DNA of 64,000 nucleotides from Zonotrichia leucophrys gambelii (GCF_028769735.1 NC_088171.1:144605917-144669916), one strand, 5' to 3'; counted from the stretch's first letter, positions 1 to 12,833 are shown. The notes: generated by a model from the sequence alone, not told the origin. Made by a program: numbers and translations.

Positions 1-640
1 CAAAACTGGGGCACACTCAGAAAGCTGTCCAATCTGGGGTGCAGCTGCAGGGCACGGCAGCTCTACAGCACAGATGGATTGTATTGGGGATAGACTGTGC
101 TGAGAGCAGGGACAAGGAACAAGGAGAGCTCTTCTGTATGTTTTCCAAAGGATTTTATTCAGCGGAGGATCAAGGAAAGAAAGGCACACTCAACGGCACA
201 CACCAATTTATAAACAGGGGAGGTCCCAGGGGAGGATTCAATCTTTAGCCAATTGGGAGAAACTGGGGGTGGAACACAAGGTGGGGAATACAATGTTTAA
301 ACCAATAGGAGACCACAGGGATAGGAGAATAACTTACACAAACCAATGGGGTTTCGAACGATACAAAATTGATAGGGAAGTTTCTAGAGAAAGGGGCAGG
401 CTTGGGGAGGAATTGACATTCAATGGGAGGAGGAACCAGAACAAAAGGGCAGGTCTTTGGGGAGATGGACAACCAGGGCAAAACCAACGACACAGGGGAA
501 AGGAACAACCATTGGTAATAAAATATGCTATAACAGTACAAAATAGGAAAGATTATGAAACTGACTACTAGAACAGCATTACATTCAAATACACACGCTG
601 CAACAACACCAGTTTCTACATAGGTAGGAGTAAATAAAAC
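1..640 (-). mobile_element. ERV LTR-like block at window edge (minus strand)
   Basis: Read on the minus strand this block has the order expected of a retroviral LTR. Several CCAAT/ATTGG boxes lie at about 240-500, a TATA-like TTTATAAA sits at 207-214, and an AATAAA signal (TTTATT on plus) at 154-159, roughly 50 bp further on. The sequence resembles songbird ERVK-type LTRs that I know, but I cannot verify the family. Neither the TG nor the CA terminus could be placed. The 3' part may run off the window start. The 170-residue minus-strand frame at 245-757 lies mostly in the promoter-like part and is not treated as a gene. Internal retroviral sequence may lie above 640, but I could not recognise any. 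Confidence 0.45.
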
Positions 641-3600
641 AGCCCAATGCTCATTCACTGCCCCTAAAGCTGAGCAGCATTGCACCAGTGTCATCCATGT
701 GGATAAACTCTCCATCACCATCAGAATAAAAAGACGGTGGCACCAGGTCTGGTGCATTTGCCTTGGGTCTGTGGTGGGGCTGTGCCAGAGCCAGGCCCAG
801 GCTGTGCTTGGTAGAGGCAGCTGGTACAGACCTCAGGGTGATCAAACATGGAACGCTCCTGGCCATCACTGCAGCCCGTCCCACTCTCTGCATAACATGT
901 GCTGAGATGGAGCTGGCAAACCCCTTAAGGTCTGCCTCAGGCTGTCAAGGAATGCTGCATCCTATTCACTGATGTGCTGCACCTTTTGATCAGTGAAATG
1001 TGTTTCAGCACTTGAGTTTAAATATCCACCTTCTAAAGAAAGGGAAAGAAGGTAAAAAATAAAACATCTGTAAAAGCATGGCTGAACCAGAAGGTCAAAA
1101 TTGTTATAGGGCAAAAGACTGGCACTCTGCACCAACTAAATCAACTTCCCAAGCCTACTCACTCTCCTCATTCTCTGCATGAGCTTGTAGATAGTTAAAT
1201 TTAGCTGCAATAAATTCTCTTGCAGGCTAGTCTTCATGATTAAATGAAATCATTCTTTGATTAGGAGTACAGAAAAAAATTAGGATGGGTATCGCGAGAG
1301 TAAAAATGGAAACACAAGTTAGATTGTGAAATGAGTCATCTGGCAGAAGTATGTAAACAAAAAACAGCAGGCATCCCAGAATAGCTCCTCATGAGAGAAA
1401 ACATCAGAGTGACTGAAATCTAGGCATGCAACTATTGGAATAAACTAAAGGAGATTTGACACATTTTGGCAGATATTTGCACCAGTTTTTGAAGCTTTAG
1501 AAGCATTTTGGTAAAAAAAAATCTAAATTTGGTGCAAAATTATAACAATATCCAAAGATTACAGAATAAACAAAGGAAAGTTTCATCACTCACTTATAAC
1601 AAAGAGGCTACAGGTCAAACCACAGCCAATATTTTGTCATGATTTAGCCAGTTATTTCCTCTTCGAGTAGAAACCACTGTATGAAATAATAACAGATGTG
1701 ATTTTTACAGCGGTTAAAAACCTTTTAGCTATTCAGCTTCATGGAATGAGCTTCTTCACTGACTGCTTGACAGGTATAGGTAATTGATGGATTATTCAGG
1801 AAATTCTACCCAGGCAGATGCCATATGCCAGAAGCAGAACTAATTTCTACCCTTGCTGCTTGGCTTATCTCTCCTGTCACGTGCAAAATGTTGGCAATCC
1901 TCAGTAAGAAGTGTTTATCTTCATAAAATTATGTAACTTTCTATAAATTTAGCAGTAGCAACACAAAAACAGTGCCCAAGCTAGTGCATGGCTAATGCAA
2001 TGCGCCATATGCTCCCTTTTACAGGCAAACTCACAACCATGGATGCCCAAGCAACAGTCAGCACAACATCCACCCTGTTTTGTCACAAAGTCTTAATTCC
2101 ACATTTTTGGAAAGACTCAGCTTTCAGGTTATTAGATAGCCCTCCTTTTGCCACTGCTCTGGATAATTCCTGATCCATTAAATCACTACAAATTGCAAAC
2201 AGATAGTATTAATATTGGGTGTGCCTGTTTCCATTTTAAAAGTAGAAATAAAAACCCAACAACCTGCTTCCCAGTGGCGTGTTCCTAAATTTTCCAGTTA
2301 ATATTCTGTAATAATTTTCCTTCATTTAAGACAAGCAATTTCCACACCATTTGGAGACTCCTAGCTCATATTTTTTAACAGAGATTTTCATTGATGCAGC
2401 TTCAAAGATCCACATTCCACAGTGTAGGACTGTGCATCTTCATTGCTTTTCAGTCCATGGTGCTTTATTCTCTGTAAGAAAGAAAACCTTTCTTCTAACT
2501 GACATATATCAAATCTTTAAAAAATACAGCCTACAATCTGCTAGGAGAGAGAAATCATCAACCAAATCAGTTCTGAGCATTGTCATTTTTATCAGAGAAA
2601 AAGTTTATACATTTTATTTCCCCTCTGGAGGCTGGTACACATGAAAGATGAATTAGTTCAATAAAAACTTCAGTGGAGAAAACTTGTTCTTCAGCTCAAA
2701 TGCAAGATCTTGTGATTTTAAAGGCCCCAAATACAATTCTGCTGATAGCTTAAGTGAGAAAAGTTACCAAAAAACTAACTCAAATTGAGAAAAAATACCT
2801 CAAATGTGTCTTTAGCTAATTCCCAAGTCTTTCCTAGAAATGTAATTTATTAACTTTGGGAGTTTTTTAATATGTCTGAAGTAGTTGCATGAGCAGCTTC
2901 CCCTTTCCTGGCTGGTAGCAATGGTCATCTGAGCCTGTCTCTTGGTCATCTTCATTCACAGAACATCTCTATGACTTAGTTTGTACAGATAAAATTAAAT
3001 CCTTCAGACCATGTGCCACCAAGCACCTGAATGGGTCTCAAACAAAATAATCTCTTAATGCTGATTCATCTCTGGCTTGGGGCAGGCATCAACAGATTAA
3101 GTTCTGATTCCTGTGCCTGCAGGTCAGGCTTTTAGTCACAGGTATTGCATTATTGGCACCCAAGGTTCATACTGGAAGTTATCAACTTGTCTGTGTATGC
3201 AAAAATTTGGGTCTGTTTTAGGAACCTTGGTGCCCTGCAAGGCCTGTGTGTGACACGACTTCAGGCAGCACCAGCAGAGATCACCAGAGCTCACCAAGCC
3301 CTGGGCTGTGCAAAGGAGGAAAGGGATGACAAATATTAATGCATAATTAGCCTTCCACAAAGGGCAAAATTCTGCTTTTGTGAAGGTTTTATCAGTTTTG
3401 AAGTACAGTTTCTTTCCTAGGGAGAACTTCGTCTCCCTCCTTTTGAAATGCTCTGGGACTGAGGTCTGTGGGGAGGGAAGGAGGTCTGAAAAGTCAAGGT
3501 ATCTATCATTTAGCAATCCAAATGCTGCTTTCAAAATGGATTCATTATAGTTTTCCACTTCTGAAATCACTGAACATATAGTTTAACATCTGCACAGGAT

Positions 3601-6600
3601 ACAGTTTATGAAGATAACACAGAATAATCTCAATTCACTAAACACTAAAAAAGGTCCCTAAACATTAAAAAAGGTCCCTTGCATCTTTTATTTCTGTCAA
3701 ATAGCAAGAATCCCAGCAAGACCTGCTGGTGTTTCCATGTAGGACCAACACTGGAATAAAGCCTGCATGTAACAAAGCTAAGGAATTTGGTCCTGTTTGC
3801 TGAAACCACAGTGAGTGGGTTGGTGCTGGAGTTAGTTCTGGCTTCTTTGTGCTTCTTAGCGGCTTCTGTGAAGAAAGATACATTCCCAGGAAAGATTTAG
3901 AGGAAGACTTAAGGTTCTAAGCAATGCTAAATATGACACATGGCCATGATGTTGGGACACACAAGGCACTGGGAATGATTTGGAAATGACATGGTGCCAT
4001 TTTTTATGCTTTGGAGAATTTCTCTCTGTCAAAGACTTCCTTTTATCCCACCCAGGAGTTTATAATTGCTGTCTCCTGCAGATTTCAGTGGCCAAGCCCT
4101 CTGAATGTGTAGTGCCAGGGATCCCTTGGAAAGTGCTGTCTCCCATCTGATGCTCCTCACTGTCCTCATCTCTGCCTCAGCACCTTTGTGTCTTCCCCTC
4201 TTCTGATTCAGCTGCTTTCAGCTGCTGTTCCAGTAGCAGTAATGAGATGGTGCTAAGATTTGTTTTCTTAGTGCAGGGCTAAGCCTTTGAAGAAATAGTG
4301 CATTGTGTGATAGGAACTATTTTGATGTATTTTGACACATAGCAAGGGAATTTCTTCACTACTTTCATGTGCTTTATGACAGCTCCTGAGACATCTGCAT
4401 ACCCTGGGAGTTGGGAACTGGCATATTGTTTGTGAGCCTTGAAAAAGGAGCAATTCACAGGTAAGGGGAAATGAAAATATTTTTTTAAACCCCAAAACAT
4501 ATAGATATATAATACAGGAACTTGATCTACAACATTTAGATACTGTTACTTCTCCTTAAAATTATCAGGGAATTTATAATAAGTCTCAGTGATCTGAAAA
4601 CTCTTCTAGAAAGGAAGACAATCATTATTGCTCTTAAGCTGAAATGCTGTTCTCTTGGATTTGATTTAATATCAGTCAATTTACTATCAGTTCTGAGTTT
4701 CAAATCTATGATAATATTGTTAAGGACAAGATTTCTCCTAATTCAGGCAGGATTCTCCACAAGGACATTGTTTCAGCCACTCCCCTTGATGATTCTTGTC
4801 ATTAAAAAACATCTCCTAATGTGTATCCTAAAGCTTTCCCTTCATAGTTTCAGGCCACTACTTCTTATCACATCATCCACTGAGAATTATCTTCTTTATA
4901 TTTATTGCTACTCTGAAGTTATATATAAACTACCCTTCCTGAATCTTCATTGTAATAAATGGTAAAAATTCAGCTTCCTCTATGTCTCCACTTTTATCTT
5001 TTTCATCACCCTTTGTATTTCTTTGCTTCTCTGCTGCCATCCTAACAGGTACCATTCTTTTGCAGACAAAACCTATTTTTTACCATTGACCGAAGAAAAG
5101 GAAGAAGAAAGGGCATTTTTTAAAACTCTCACTTTTTCCTTTACAAAGTCATAAAGATTAAAGGTAAAATTCTTTAGTTCCGTTTGAAACCTGTGGTTGT
5201 TCCTATCTTTTGACCACCAGGAAAGATCATAAATTGCCCAAGCATTATGGAGCTTATAACAGTATTTGCTCTTTATAGCAACACTGTTTCATACTCATTA
5301 CATTTTCCTTTCCAGAATATTTCTTCAGAGAAAATAGTACAAAATTTAACCACAATAAGAACCACTGTGGGAAAAATTGAGCAATCCAGGGACACTTTTT
5401 TCAGCATATCCTTCAGAGATATGCCCAGCAAAGGTCTGTGGTAACTTAATGTTTCTGTTGTTAGAGATGAAAGTGTGTCTGCATATAAAAAGTGAAGTGT
5501 TCTTTGCAGAAATGTGGCTTTGCAGCCACTCCTTCACACAAGCAAATGTGTAAATTTGTAGAATGAGATGCAGATAGCCCACTTCTTCTAACATTTCCCA
5601 TGGAAGCTCAGTTCCTAAAGACCCTTGGCTAAATAAATATTTTATATGCATTTTCATGTCAGAATGAGCATCTTTGAGTCTTTTCTTCTTGCACTTTACA
5701 TTTTTATGTGAATTACTCACTAGCTTTGCCAGTATTTTTGTGTCCTGGTACACTTAAGGAAAATAATGATATCTGTCATCTTTGTTTTTACCAAATTGCA
5801 GTTGTTCCTTGGCAATATGACAAATATCAGAGGTACCTGATTTCCATGTTTTCCTCTGCAGTCCAGATTATTATACTGCTAAGCACAAATATTTTTATGT
5901 TTTCTTTGCACTAAAAATTCTTCTGGAGAACCTGAGGAATTTTCTGCTGCTTCTAAGACCCTGCTGTCTGCTGGGGACAGGAATCTGCTTTTATTCCAGG
6001 ATTTGGGGTTTTTCTTCTCTTTTGTTGTCAGAGGATGTAAAACAGGAGAAGAAATAAGCAGCACCAGATAATTAATCTACAAATCCTTTACTATTCTTAG
6101 CTTCTGATTACTCAAATCCATAAGAATATTCCAGTTCTTACTGTTTATTCATATTCATGCTAAGTTCAAAAAGAAAGTCTGGACTGAAAAGAAATGGTGT
6201 TTCTTCACAATTCATAATTCTTTCTTTCTCCTGAGCATTCACCAGACTCCACAATTATATAACTTTATACTTTATTTACTGTGTTCTCTGCAGCAGCTGT
6301 CAGTTCATCCGCAGAATTCACAAATGGAAGGTATATAATATTGTCATATTGATAAATAAATACTAGTTAATCATGAGGCGAGTTGGAAATATATATCCTT
6401 TTAATGGGAAGGATTTTTCTGGTACATAGCATACTAATTTATTATTGCGTTACATAAGTATATATTATATAATAATAAAATATTGGATTGTGGACAATAC
6501 CAAAATTGAGGAAGGGTTTCAGGCTTGGAGAAAACTGACTTTGGTTTTGCTCTATTATGTACTATTTTGTTTCGTTTTCATAAGCACAAACCTCACAGCA

Positions 6601-6604
6601 GTGA
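641..6604. other. Gene-free stretch, no recognised element
   Basis: This is A+T-rich unique-looking DNA. A somewhat G+C-richer patch at about 700-970 might be decayed internal sequence of the neighbouring LTR element, but nothing in it is diagnostic. The longest frames (3136-3570 minus, 144 codons; 5346-5753 minus, 135 codons) have no recognisable domain and no splice context. No tRNA-like or gene-promoter-like signal was seen. Confidence 0.5.
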
Positions 6605-6796
6605 ATCATGGAATCACAGAATACTTTGAGTTAAAAGGGACCTTAAAGATCCCTTAGTCTAAAAAGAACTAAGTCCCCTGCCATGGGCAGGGACACCTTC
6701 CACTAAACCACATTGCTCAGATCCCCATCCAACTCAGCCTCAAACATTTCAAGGGATGTGGCAGCCACAGCTCCTCTGGTCAGCCTGTTCCAGGGA
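6605..6796 (-). mobile_element. CR1 retrotransposon, 5'-truncated 3' end
   Basis: The left edge begins with ATCATGGAATCACAGAATAC, the reverse of the CR1 terminal octamer repeats. It is followed by the usual CR1 3'-UTR block, in which 'GGGCAGGGACACCTTCCACT' is recognisable at about 6687. Homology stops near 'CAGCCTGTTCCAGGG'. Only the last 190 bp or so of the element remain, with no coding capacity, as is usual for CR1 because reverse transcription starts at the 3' end and often stops early. Confidence 0.9.
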
Positions 6797-7149
6797 ATCT
6801 TTGCACAATGTCTGTGGGATACAGTGAAATAGGATGAAAAATGTCTATCAGTGGGGAGAGAAATGAGGTTGGAGCTGTGCTTTATCTGTTACATTGCTAA
6901 TGCTGATCCAGAATGTTCAATTCACTGATTGTCTCTTAATTACCTGTCATTAATATTACTTTTATCATCCTTGATCCTGATGTGAAATAAACCTCTTAAA
7001 CTGAGTAGGGTTCCCCTGCAGCAGTCACCATCACTCATTATATATTTTCAGGAATGAATAGTAATCACTATGAACTAAGTTAATTAAATACTTCGGTCTT
7101 TAGTCTGGTGTGCTGTGGTTAACTCCAGCAGAAGTTAAAGGCAATTTTA
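6797..7149. other. Short unique spacer between two CR1 copies
   Basis: A+T-rich DNA separating two CR1 fragments of opposite orientation. A weak echo of an LTR end ('GTGGTTAACTCCAGC' near 7111) is present but too short to call. Nothing else was seen. Confidence 0.4.
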
Positions 7150-7362
7150 ACAAGAGGGAAATGGAGCTTCTTCACTTTGTGGGTAACCATGCACTGGAAC
7201 TGGTTGTCCAGAGAGGGTGTGGAGTCTCCTTCACTGCAGATGTTCCAGAATCATCTGGACACAATCCTATTCCATGTGCTCCAGGATGACCCTGCTTGAG
7301 CAGGGAGGCTGGACCAGATGACCACACTGTGGTCCTTCCAGCTTTACCCATTCTGATTCTCA
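7150..7362 (+). mobile_element. CR1 retrotransposon, 3' end fragment
   Basis: Forward-strand CR1 tail. It shows the end of the decayed ORF2 coding region ('GCACTGGAACTGGTTGTCCA', 'GTGGAGTCTCC'), then the CR1 3'-UTR with 'GACCCTGCTTGAGCAGGGAGG' and 'GGACCAGATGACC'. It ends in a degraded octamer ('CCATTCTGATTCT'). The poor match of the terminal octamers suggests an old copy. It belongs to a different CR1 subtype from the neighbour at 6605, judging from its 3'-UTR wording, and resembles the minus-strand fragment at 57704. Confidence 0.85.
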
Positions 7363-9737
7363 AAATACCACCAGGGTGAGGAAATGTGCTTTGCTATGTG
7401 TTGTACAGCACCTGGCTCAGGGAGGCCCTGGTGGTTTTGAGGATGTCCAGGTGAACTAAAACAAAACCACTGAAATTGTATCATTTACTGACTATCCACA
7501 ACATAGCCATCAACAGAGATGGTTATGGAGAGCAAAGAGGAGCTACCTTCATCTTTTCTCTCCCTTTCTTTGATGTGCACTAGTTACGGATAAGAAAATT
7601 TATTCATATACATATTCTTATAGGTAATAGAAATAATCTCCTTAATCTTGGCTGTAACTGTTGTCCTGGGAATCTTGGTTGATGTAAAATGTTTCATTAA
7701 CTCCAGATAAGTACAGAGACTTTGAAATTCTAGGTTTTAAGGCATTTTGTGATGCATTTCACAGCAGGCAGGAATAAAACAAAACAACCAAGAACTACAT
7801 TTTTGTTCAAATTATGACTGTGGGAAAATAACAAGTTGGCTTGCTTTAATTGTGTTCTCAGCCCTCACCAAAGGGTTTTTTAAGATAGCACTCGATTGTC
7901 AGCAAGATGCCATAGAAATGAGCATGGTCTGTGTGGTCTCAAGAAAGTAAATGGCTTCATGCTTTGTTCTGAGAAATGCTGTCATTTGGATTTGAACCAA
8001 ATGGCTTCACAGGGAAAACACTGCTGCCTTCTGCCAGCAGGCTGCAAACAAACCATGGCTGAAATTCATATGAGCATGGAGAAAGCTAATCTTGTGCCTG
8101 TGCTCTTCTGAAAGCTTATAGACAATACTGAAAAACCATTGCCCTCTTCCCTCTCATTTACTTCTGAATGCCTTTCACAGTTCTAGGAACTATTAATTAC
8201 AAGGGTAGATTTAATAGTGGCCCTAAGTGCATTCCAGATCCTTACTGCTGGTTTTTGACTTGAAGGACATAAAATCTTTGTGACCCTACAGGAGATTGTG
8301 ACTTTTGTTGCTTCTGCACATACAGCAAGAGTAAACAGGCCACCAGATGGGAATACAAACCCTCCCAGTTGTGTTTCCAGAGCTCAGGAACCCAGAGAGT
8401 GCAAACTCAGAGAGCTGGATGGTCACTCAGGGTTCTGCACTGCACCAAGGTGAAGGGTGGCAGGATGAGCCCCACTGATCCCACACATCTCCACTGGGCC
8501 TGGAGCAAATGAGATATTCCACTAAGCAGGAATGGCTGTAAGAGCTCAGGCATATCAATGGACTGTCACAGCACTCAGCTTTTCAGAAACTCTTCTCTTT
8601 TTCCAGGGGTTTAATTCTGATCTGAGTTCCAATAGTCCCACATCAAGAGAAGCCCAGATTTACATCAGTGATCAAGATCTAAAAGTCCACCTTCTACCAT
8701 ATGCTCTGTTAAGTGAGAAAACAGGCTGACTGGCACTTCTATTACTACATTCTCCATGTCTTGATGAGCAAATCCAACAGAGGTGTCATTCATGTGACAA
8801 CATGATGGCAAAACACCGTGGAATTTCTCCACAACCACTCTTACTGAAAGAGAAAATGGGGATGAAAAGCAAAAAACTTCAATTTTGCAGAATGCCATTT
8901 TCAGTTCGCTCCAGAATGCCATTACTATATAACAAATGTGAGCTGGCAAGCATCTGCTTCTTAGCAGAAAATTGAAGTATTTTGTTGGGGCTGTGGATAG
9001 TTTAATATCTGTGAGAAATCAGCTGCAGGAGGTAGGGAAGAAGGAAAAAAATTTCTATAGAGCTCATGCAGAGATGCAGGATTGTCTCTGCCTGGTTAGA
9101 ATTTAGAGCAGAACTTCTGCATTCTTACTAAAACCAGGAGTTTTGAGACATTGCAGCTCAGTCAGGTTTTGTCCCACATCATGGGAATGTAGCCATCTAA
9201 AAATTAAGCTAAATTTGGTCACCATTGTGAAAATTCACCACCCTCCCCTTGGGTTGTTTTTTTTTTCTTTTGAGTAGAACCAATTAACCTCCTGCTAAAG
9301 GGATCACACAAACATCTATGGATCAAAGAACATGAGGCAACATTAAAAAGATAAATTGAAAACAATTCAGCAATAAGTTGCATGAAAAAACAAGTGACAT
9401 GAATAGAATAGCATTTGATGGCCTGGAATGGAAAAGGCAGCTTGTGCCAGCACAGGAGAACTACTCTGCTTTGCCGTGTTCTTAGATTATATAATAAGAA
9501 AGCATAAATAGAAAGACAAGCCAAGGTAGCCACAGAACCAGAATAAATATGAGATCAATGAACCCTTCCACACTTAAAAGCTCTTCACCCAAATGGCTCT
9601 GGGACATTAAAAGCCAGCAGTCTATGCCTTGTGTTAATCTGCAATAAAAATAACTACAAAGAGCTGTATCTGATCTGGGAACAAATCTGTCCTTTACCTT
9701 GTATTTGTGTCCTTTACCCACATCACAGACGTTTGCA
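7363..9737. other. Gene-free stretch, no recognised element
   Basis: Unique-looking A+T-rich DNA with only short frames and a T run at 9257-9266. No LTR, CR1 end or splice-supported exon was recognised. Confidence 0.5.
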
Positions 9738-10112
9738 CTGCAAACTGGAAAGCTGCCAGAAGGTCTCCCCAGAGCCTTCTCTTCTCTCTTCTCTCGGCTG
9801 AACAGCCTCAACTCTGTCGTCCTGTCTTCATAGCAGAGGTGCTCTGTCCCTCTGATCATCCTTGTGGTCTCCTCTGGACTCACTCCAACAGGCTCACATC
9901 GTTTTATGGAAAGATTTTATGGGCCATTTTATGGGAAGATTTTATGGGTCACTTCTCAAGGCTGTTGAGACCCCTGTGGATGGCACGCCTTCCCTCCAGC
10001 ATGGCAAACAGAGCACACAACTTTGTGTAGTTTGGTGAACTTGCTGAGGGTGCACTCAAACACTCAATCCCACTGTCCATGCTGCCAACAAAGATGTTGA
10101 ACAACACAGGTC
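9738..10112 (-). mobile_element. CR1 retrotransposon with internal deletion
   Basis: Two separate CR1 segments are joined here on the minus strand. About 9738-9900 matches the C-terminal ORF2 region ('GGTCTCCCCAGAGCCTTCTC', 'TGTGGTCTCCTCTGGACTC'). About 9965-10112 matches the reverse-transcriptase region, where the minus strand reads 'PVLFNIFVGSMDSGIE' in one frame. In a normal CR1 these parts are hundreds of bases apart, so the copy carries a deletion. The 3'-UTR and terminal octamers are also missing at the left end. A small 25-bp tandem duplication sits at the junction. The element cannot be active. Confidence 0.8.
9902..9950. repeat. 25-bp tandem duplication at a CR1 deletion junction
   Basis: TTTTATGG(A/G)AAGATTTTATGGG occurs at 9902 and again at 9927, a period of 25 bp with near identity. 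It lies exactly between the two CR1 segments that an internal deletion brought together, which suggests that the repeat and the deletion share a repair event. Confidence 0.75.
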
Positions 10113-12343
10113 TCATAAATGTTAAATGCATATACAGTTCCTTGTAGCTACAACTGAATTCCACCCTTCCTTTCACTGCAGATTGTGCTTTTTGATTGTT
10201 ATTTTCTCTCTAGCTCACAAGCAAATGTACCCAATACTTCCTTCTTTTTTTTTTTTAAACCTGTCAGGCTGACAATGGAAACAAAAATGTGAATGTTCAC
10301 AGTCTTACTGAGCTGATGCTCATCAGCATTCTTAGTCTGAAATCAAATTATAACTGAAATAAGAGATTGGTAAATAGGGGAGCCTTTGGGTCTGGGATTT
10401 TCTGTTTTGTGTAATACCTAGAGAACAGCCTATCTGTGCCTCCTGAAAATATCCTTCCTTTGTGGAAGAAAAGCCCTTTGAACAGAGGAAACATGCAAAA
10501 AATTAGTCTGACAGGTTACTGGAGTTAGTCAGTTCCTGTACAGTTAATTGATAAAATCCAACAGGAATTAATTGTTTGTACATAAACTTTTGCTGATGGC
10601 CAGAAGCTAATGCCTGTTTAACCTCTTGGGTGTCAGTTTCCTTTGCATATTTGATTTTCCTGGTGTAGCAGTTTCTTACTAAAGGAGGAAGGATGCAATT
10701 GGGAATTTCTGATGATGCAAAAAAGCAGGTACATGGTTCTACCTTGGACCTTGAATTATTTAAGAGAAAAGAGGAGCTTGCTGCTTCTCTTTGGTAAGAG
10801 CTGTGGGCTTTGAGGGGTCAAGGTGCCTGATTCCCTGTGCAATTTCAAAAGAAGCTTTAAAAGTCAGATCAAGCTCATGAGAATAAGTTCAGATTACTCA
10901 CATTTTGCTGTGCCAGGCAGCTACTGAAGGCATGTCCTGTGTTTGGGCTCTCTCTGCCCATGTGAGCAGCAGGGGCAATAAATTGATTTTCCTCAATGTT
11001 TTTCCTGCAATGTTAATTGGCAAATGATCTCCCTCTCATCATCTTGATCCATTAGCATTTTTATCCCAATTTCTCTCATCAATTTGAACTGAGAAACAAG
11101 CAGCTTAGGGGCTCTTTGGCTGTAACCAGGGCTAATGCACACAACTCTGAGGAAAGTGAGGGAAGTGACAGTCCTTTGTCCTTATACACAGCTAGGATAT
11201 GGCCAGAAAACTAATTGGGACTGAAGAGACCAAAAATACATCTCCACACATTTAAAATCCATCAACAGGAGAGACAGAGTTTAAACTGTTCATGGAAAAT
11301 AATCAACAACCTTTTTCACATTCACTTTGAGAGGTTTCCTCAAGAATATCCTTTATACAGGTGTAAGTTTCAAGAGCAAAGTCCTCCTAATTCCCTCTAT
11401 TCCCAGGGCTAGCAGAGTATTTCAATTTTTGTAGCAAGATTTTCATCCAGAAGACACCAATTAAATTTTGAAAAAGCTGTGTCAAGAGCCTCATGGAGTT
11501 CCTCCTCTCTGCAGCTTCCTCTGGGATGTCAGAGCATTGGGGAATCTTGCTCCTTGTTTTCAGTGCCCAAACCACCAGATGCAAGGGCTTCTGTGCCATG
11601 TTTTGGGATTAAATAGGAAATTTTCTGAGGGGAAGGAGACATGGAAACATTTCTAAGGTAAGAAATGAGACCACTTCTCCTGTGCCATTGGAAGTGGCTC
11701 CACTTGGGCATTTGAAGCTTTTGCCACATGTTTTATTAAGGGATGTACACTTCAAAAGCTGTTATTTCTCTTCAGTAGTTTCCTAATGCACTCTGCACTG
11801 CTCTTCCCTCATTCTCAAATGAATTTTTACCTTTTGGGCAGAAGATGATTCCATTAAGGGCTGGAAAGTTGGAGCACTCCCAGGACAGCATCGCTCCTGC
11901 CCACGCCTGGCACATCCCTTAGCAACACTGGAGAACATTCACTGCACATACTGCTATTTATGCTTCATGGTTCACATGTTGGCTTTCTCTCCTGTATCCA
12001 AGTTTTTCTGCTGGAATTGCCTCATATTAGATGCCCTGTTAGTGATGGCCAAACACAAGTCCCCATCCTGTCCCTGGGAACTAACCAGGAAAATTATTTC
12101 ACCTGCTGCAAGAGCCAGTTTTTCCTGCTTGTTTTTATGGAAAGCTGCAGGACCTGATTAATGTCAAATATATCCTCACTGTTAAATAAATGCCTTATTC
12201 TCAGATGAATACAGCAAGAGTGCTCCTAACATTTAAAGCTGATAGTGCTTCACCTGCAGTGATTTTTAACACAGTGGTGCATCCCATTCTGTACAAAGTC
12301 CTGCCTTCATTGTCCCTTTGGCACATTCCAGACTCTCTCCTTT
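10113..12343. other. Gene-free stretch, no recognised element
   Basis: Unique-looking DNA with a T run at about 10243-10255. No exon, promoter or mobile element was recognised. The frames present are short and unsupported. Confidence 0.5.
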
Positions 12344-12349
12344 CCCTTG

Positions 12350-12827
12350 TGTCAATGTCATATTTTCTGGAAAAATCCCCTTGCCCAGGATTATTCTCCT
12401 GGGGAGCTGAGAAGCCTCAGAGAAAAAGGAAAACAATGTTATCTCATTTGCTTCTGCTGTGTTTTGCTGCTTGGGAACGTGTTTTTTGAGATTGTTTACA
12501 GGTGATTGTTTCATTGGTTTCATGTGAATGTGTTTGGAATGTGTTTGGAGATTGTTTACAGGTGATTGTTTCATTGGTTTCATGTGAATTGTTTTGGCTT
12601 ATTGGCCAATCACGGCCAAGTTGTGTTGGGACTCTGGAAGGAGTCACAAGTTTTTCTTTAGTATCTTTCTAGCCTTCTGTAAGTATCCTTTCTGTATTTT
12701 TTAGTATAGTTTAGTTTAGTATTCTTTACTATATTCTAGTATCATAAAATAATAAATTAGCCTTCTAAGAATATAGAGTGAGATTCATCCTTTCCTCCCT
12801 TCGTCTGGGAACCCCATAAATGCAACA
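12350..12827 (+). mobile_element. Solo ERV LTR with target-site duplication
   Basis: A 478-bp block starts TGTCAATG and ends ATGCAACA, so it has the TG...CA termini of an LTR. It is flanked by CCCTTG (12344-12349) and TCCTTG (12828-12833), a 6-bp target duplication with one transition. Inside are repeated ATTGG/CCAAT boxes in the left half, an A+T-rich middle, and AATAAA at 12751-12756 near the 3' end. There is no internal viral sequence on either side, so this is a solo LTR left by recombination. Related copies lie at 19138 and 53034. A 6-bp duplication fits ERVK/ERV2-type integration. The family name is not assigned. Confidence 0.85.
12481..12600 (+). repeat. 60-bp direct duplication inside an LTR U3
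   Basis: Bases 12481-12540 and 12541-12600 are two near-identical head-to-tail copies of a 60-bp unit. Each holds ATTGTTTACAGGTGATTGTT followed by TCATTGGTTTCATGTGAAT, so each carries one inverted CCAAT box. The related LTRs at 19138 and 53034 show only one counterpart. Duplicated U3 segments act as enhancers in many retroviruses. That role here is inference. Confidence 0.85.
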
Positions 12828-12833
12828 TCCTTG

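Noticed and set aside
245..757. 170-codon minus-strand open frame
   Set aside because: It lies largely across the promoter-like part of an LTR-like block, and the translated sequence shows no recognisable domain.
3136..3570. 144-codon minus-strand open frame
   Set aside because: No recognisable domain, promoter or splice context, and the length is within what chance gives in 64 kb on six frames.
5346..5753. 135-codon minus-strand open frame
   Set aside because: Composition looks like translated A+T-rich DNA, with no domain and no supporting signals.
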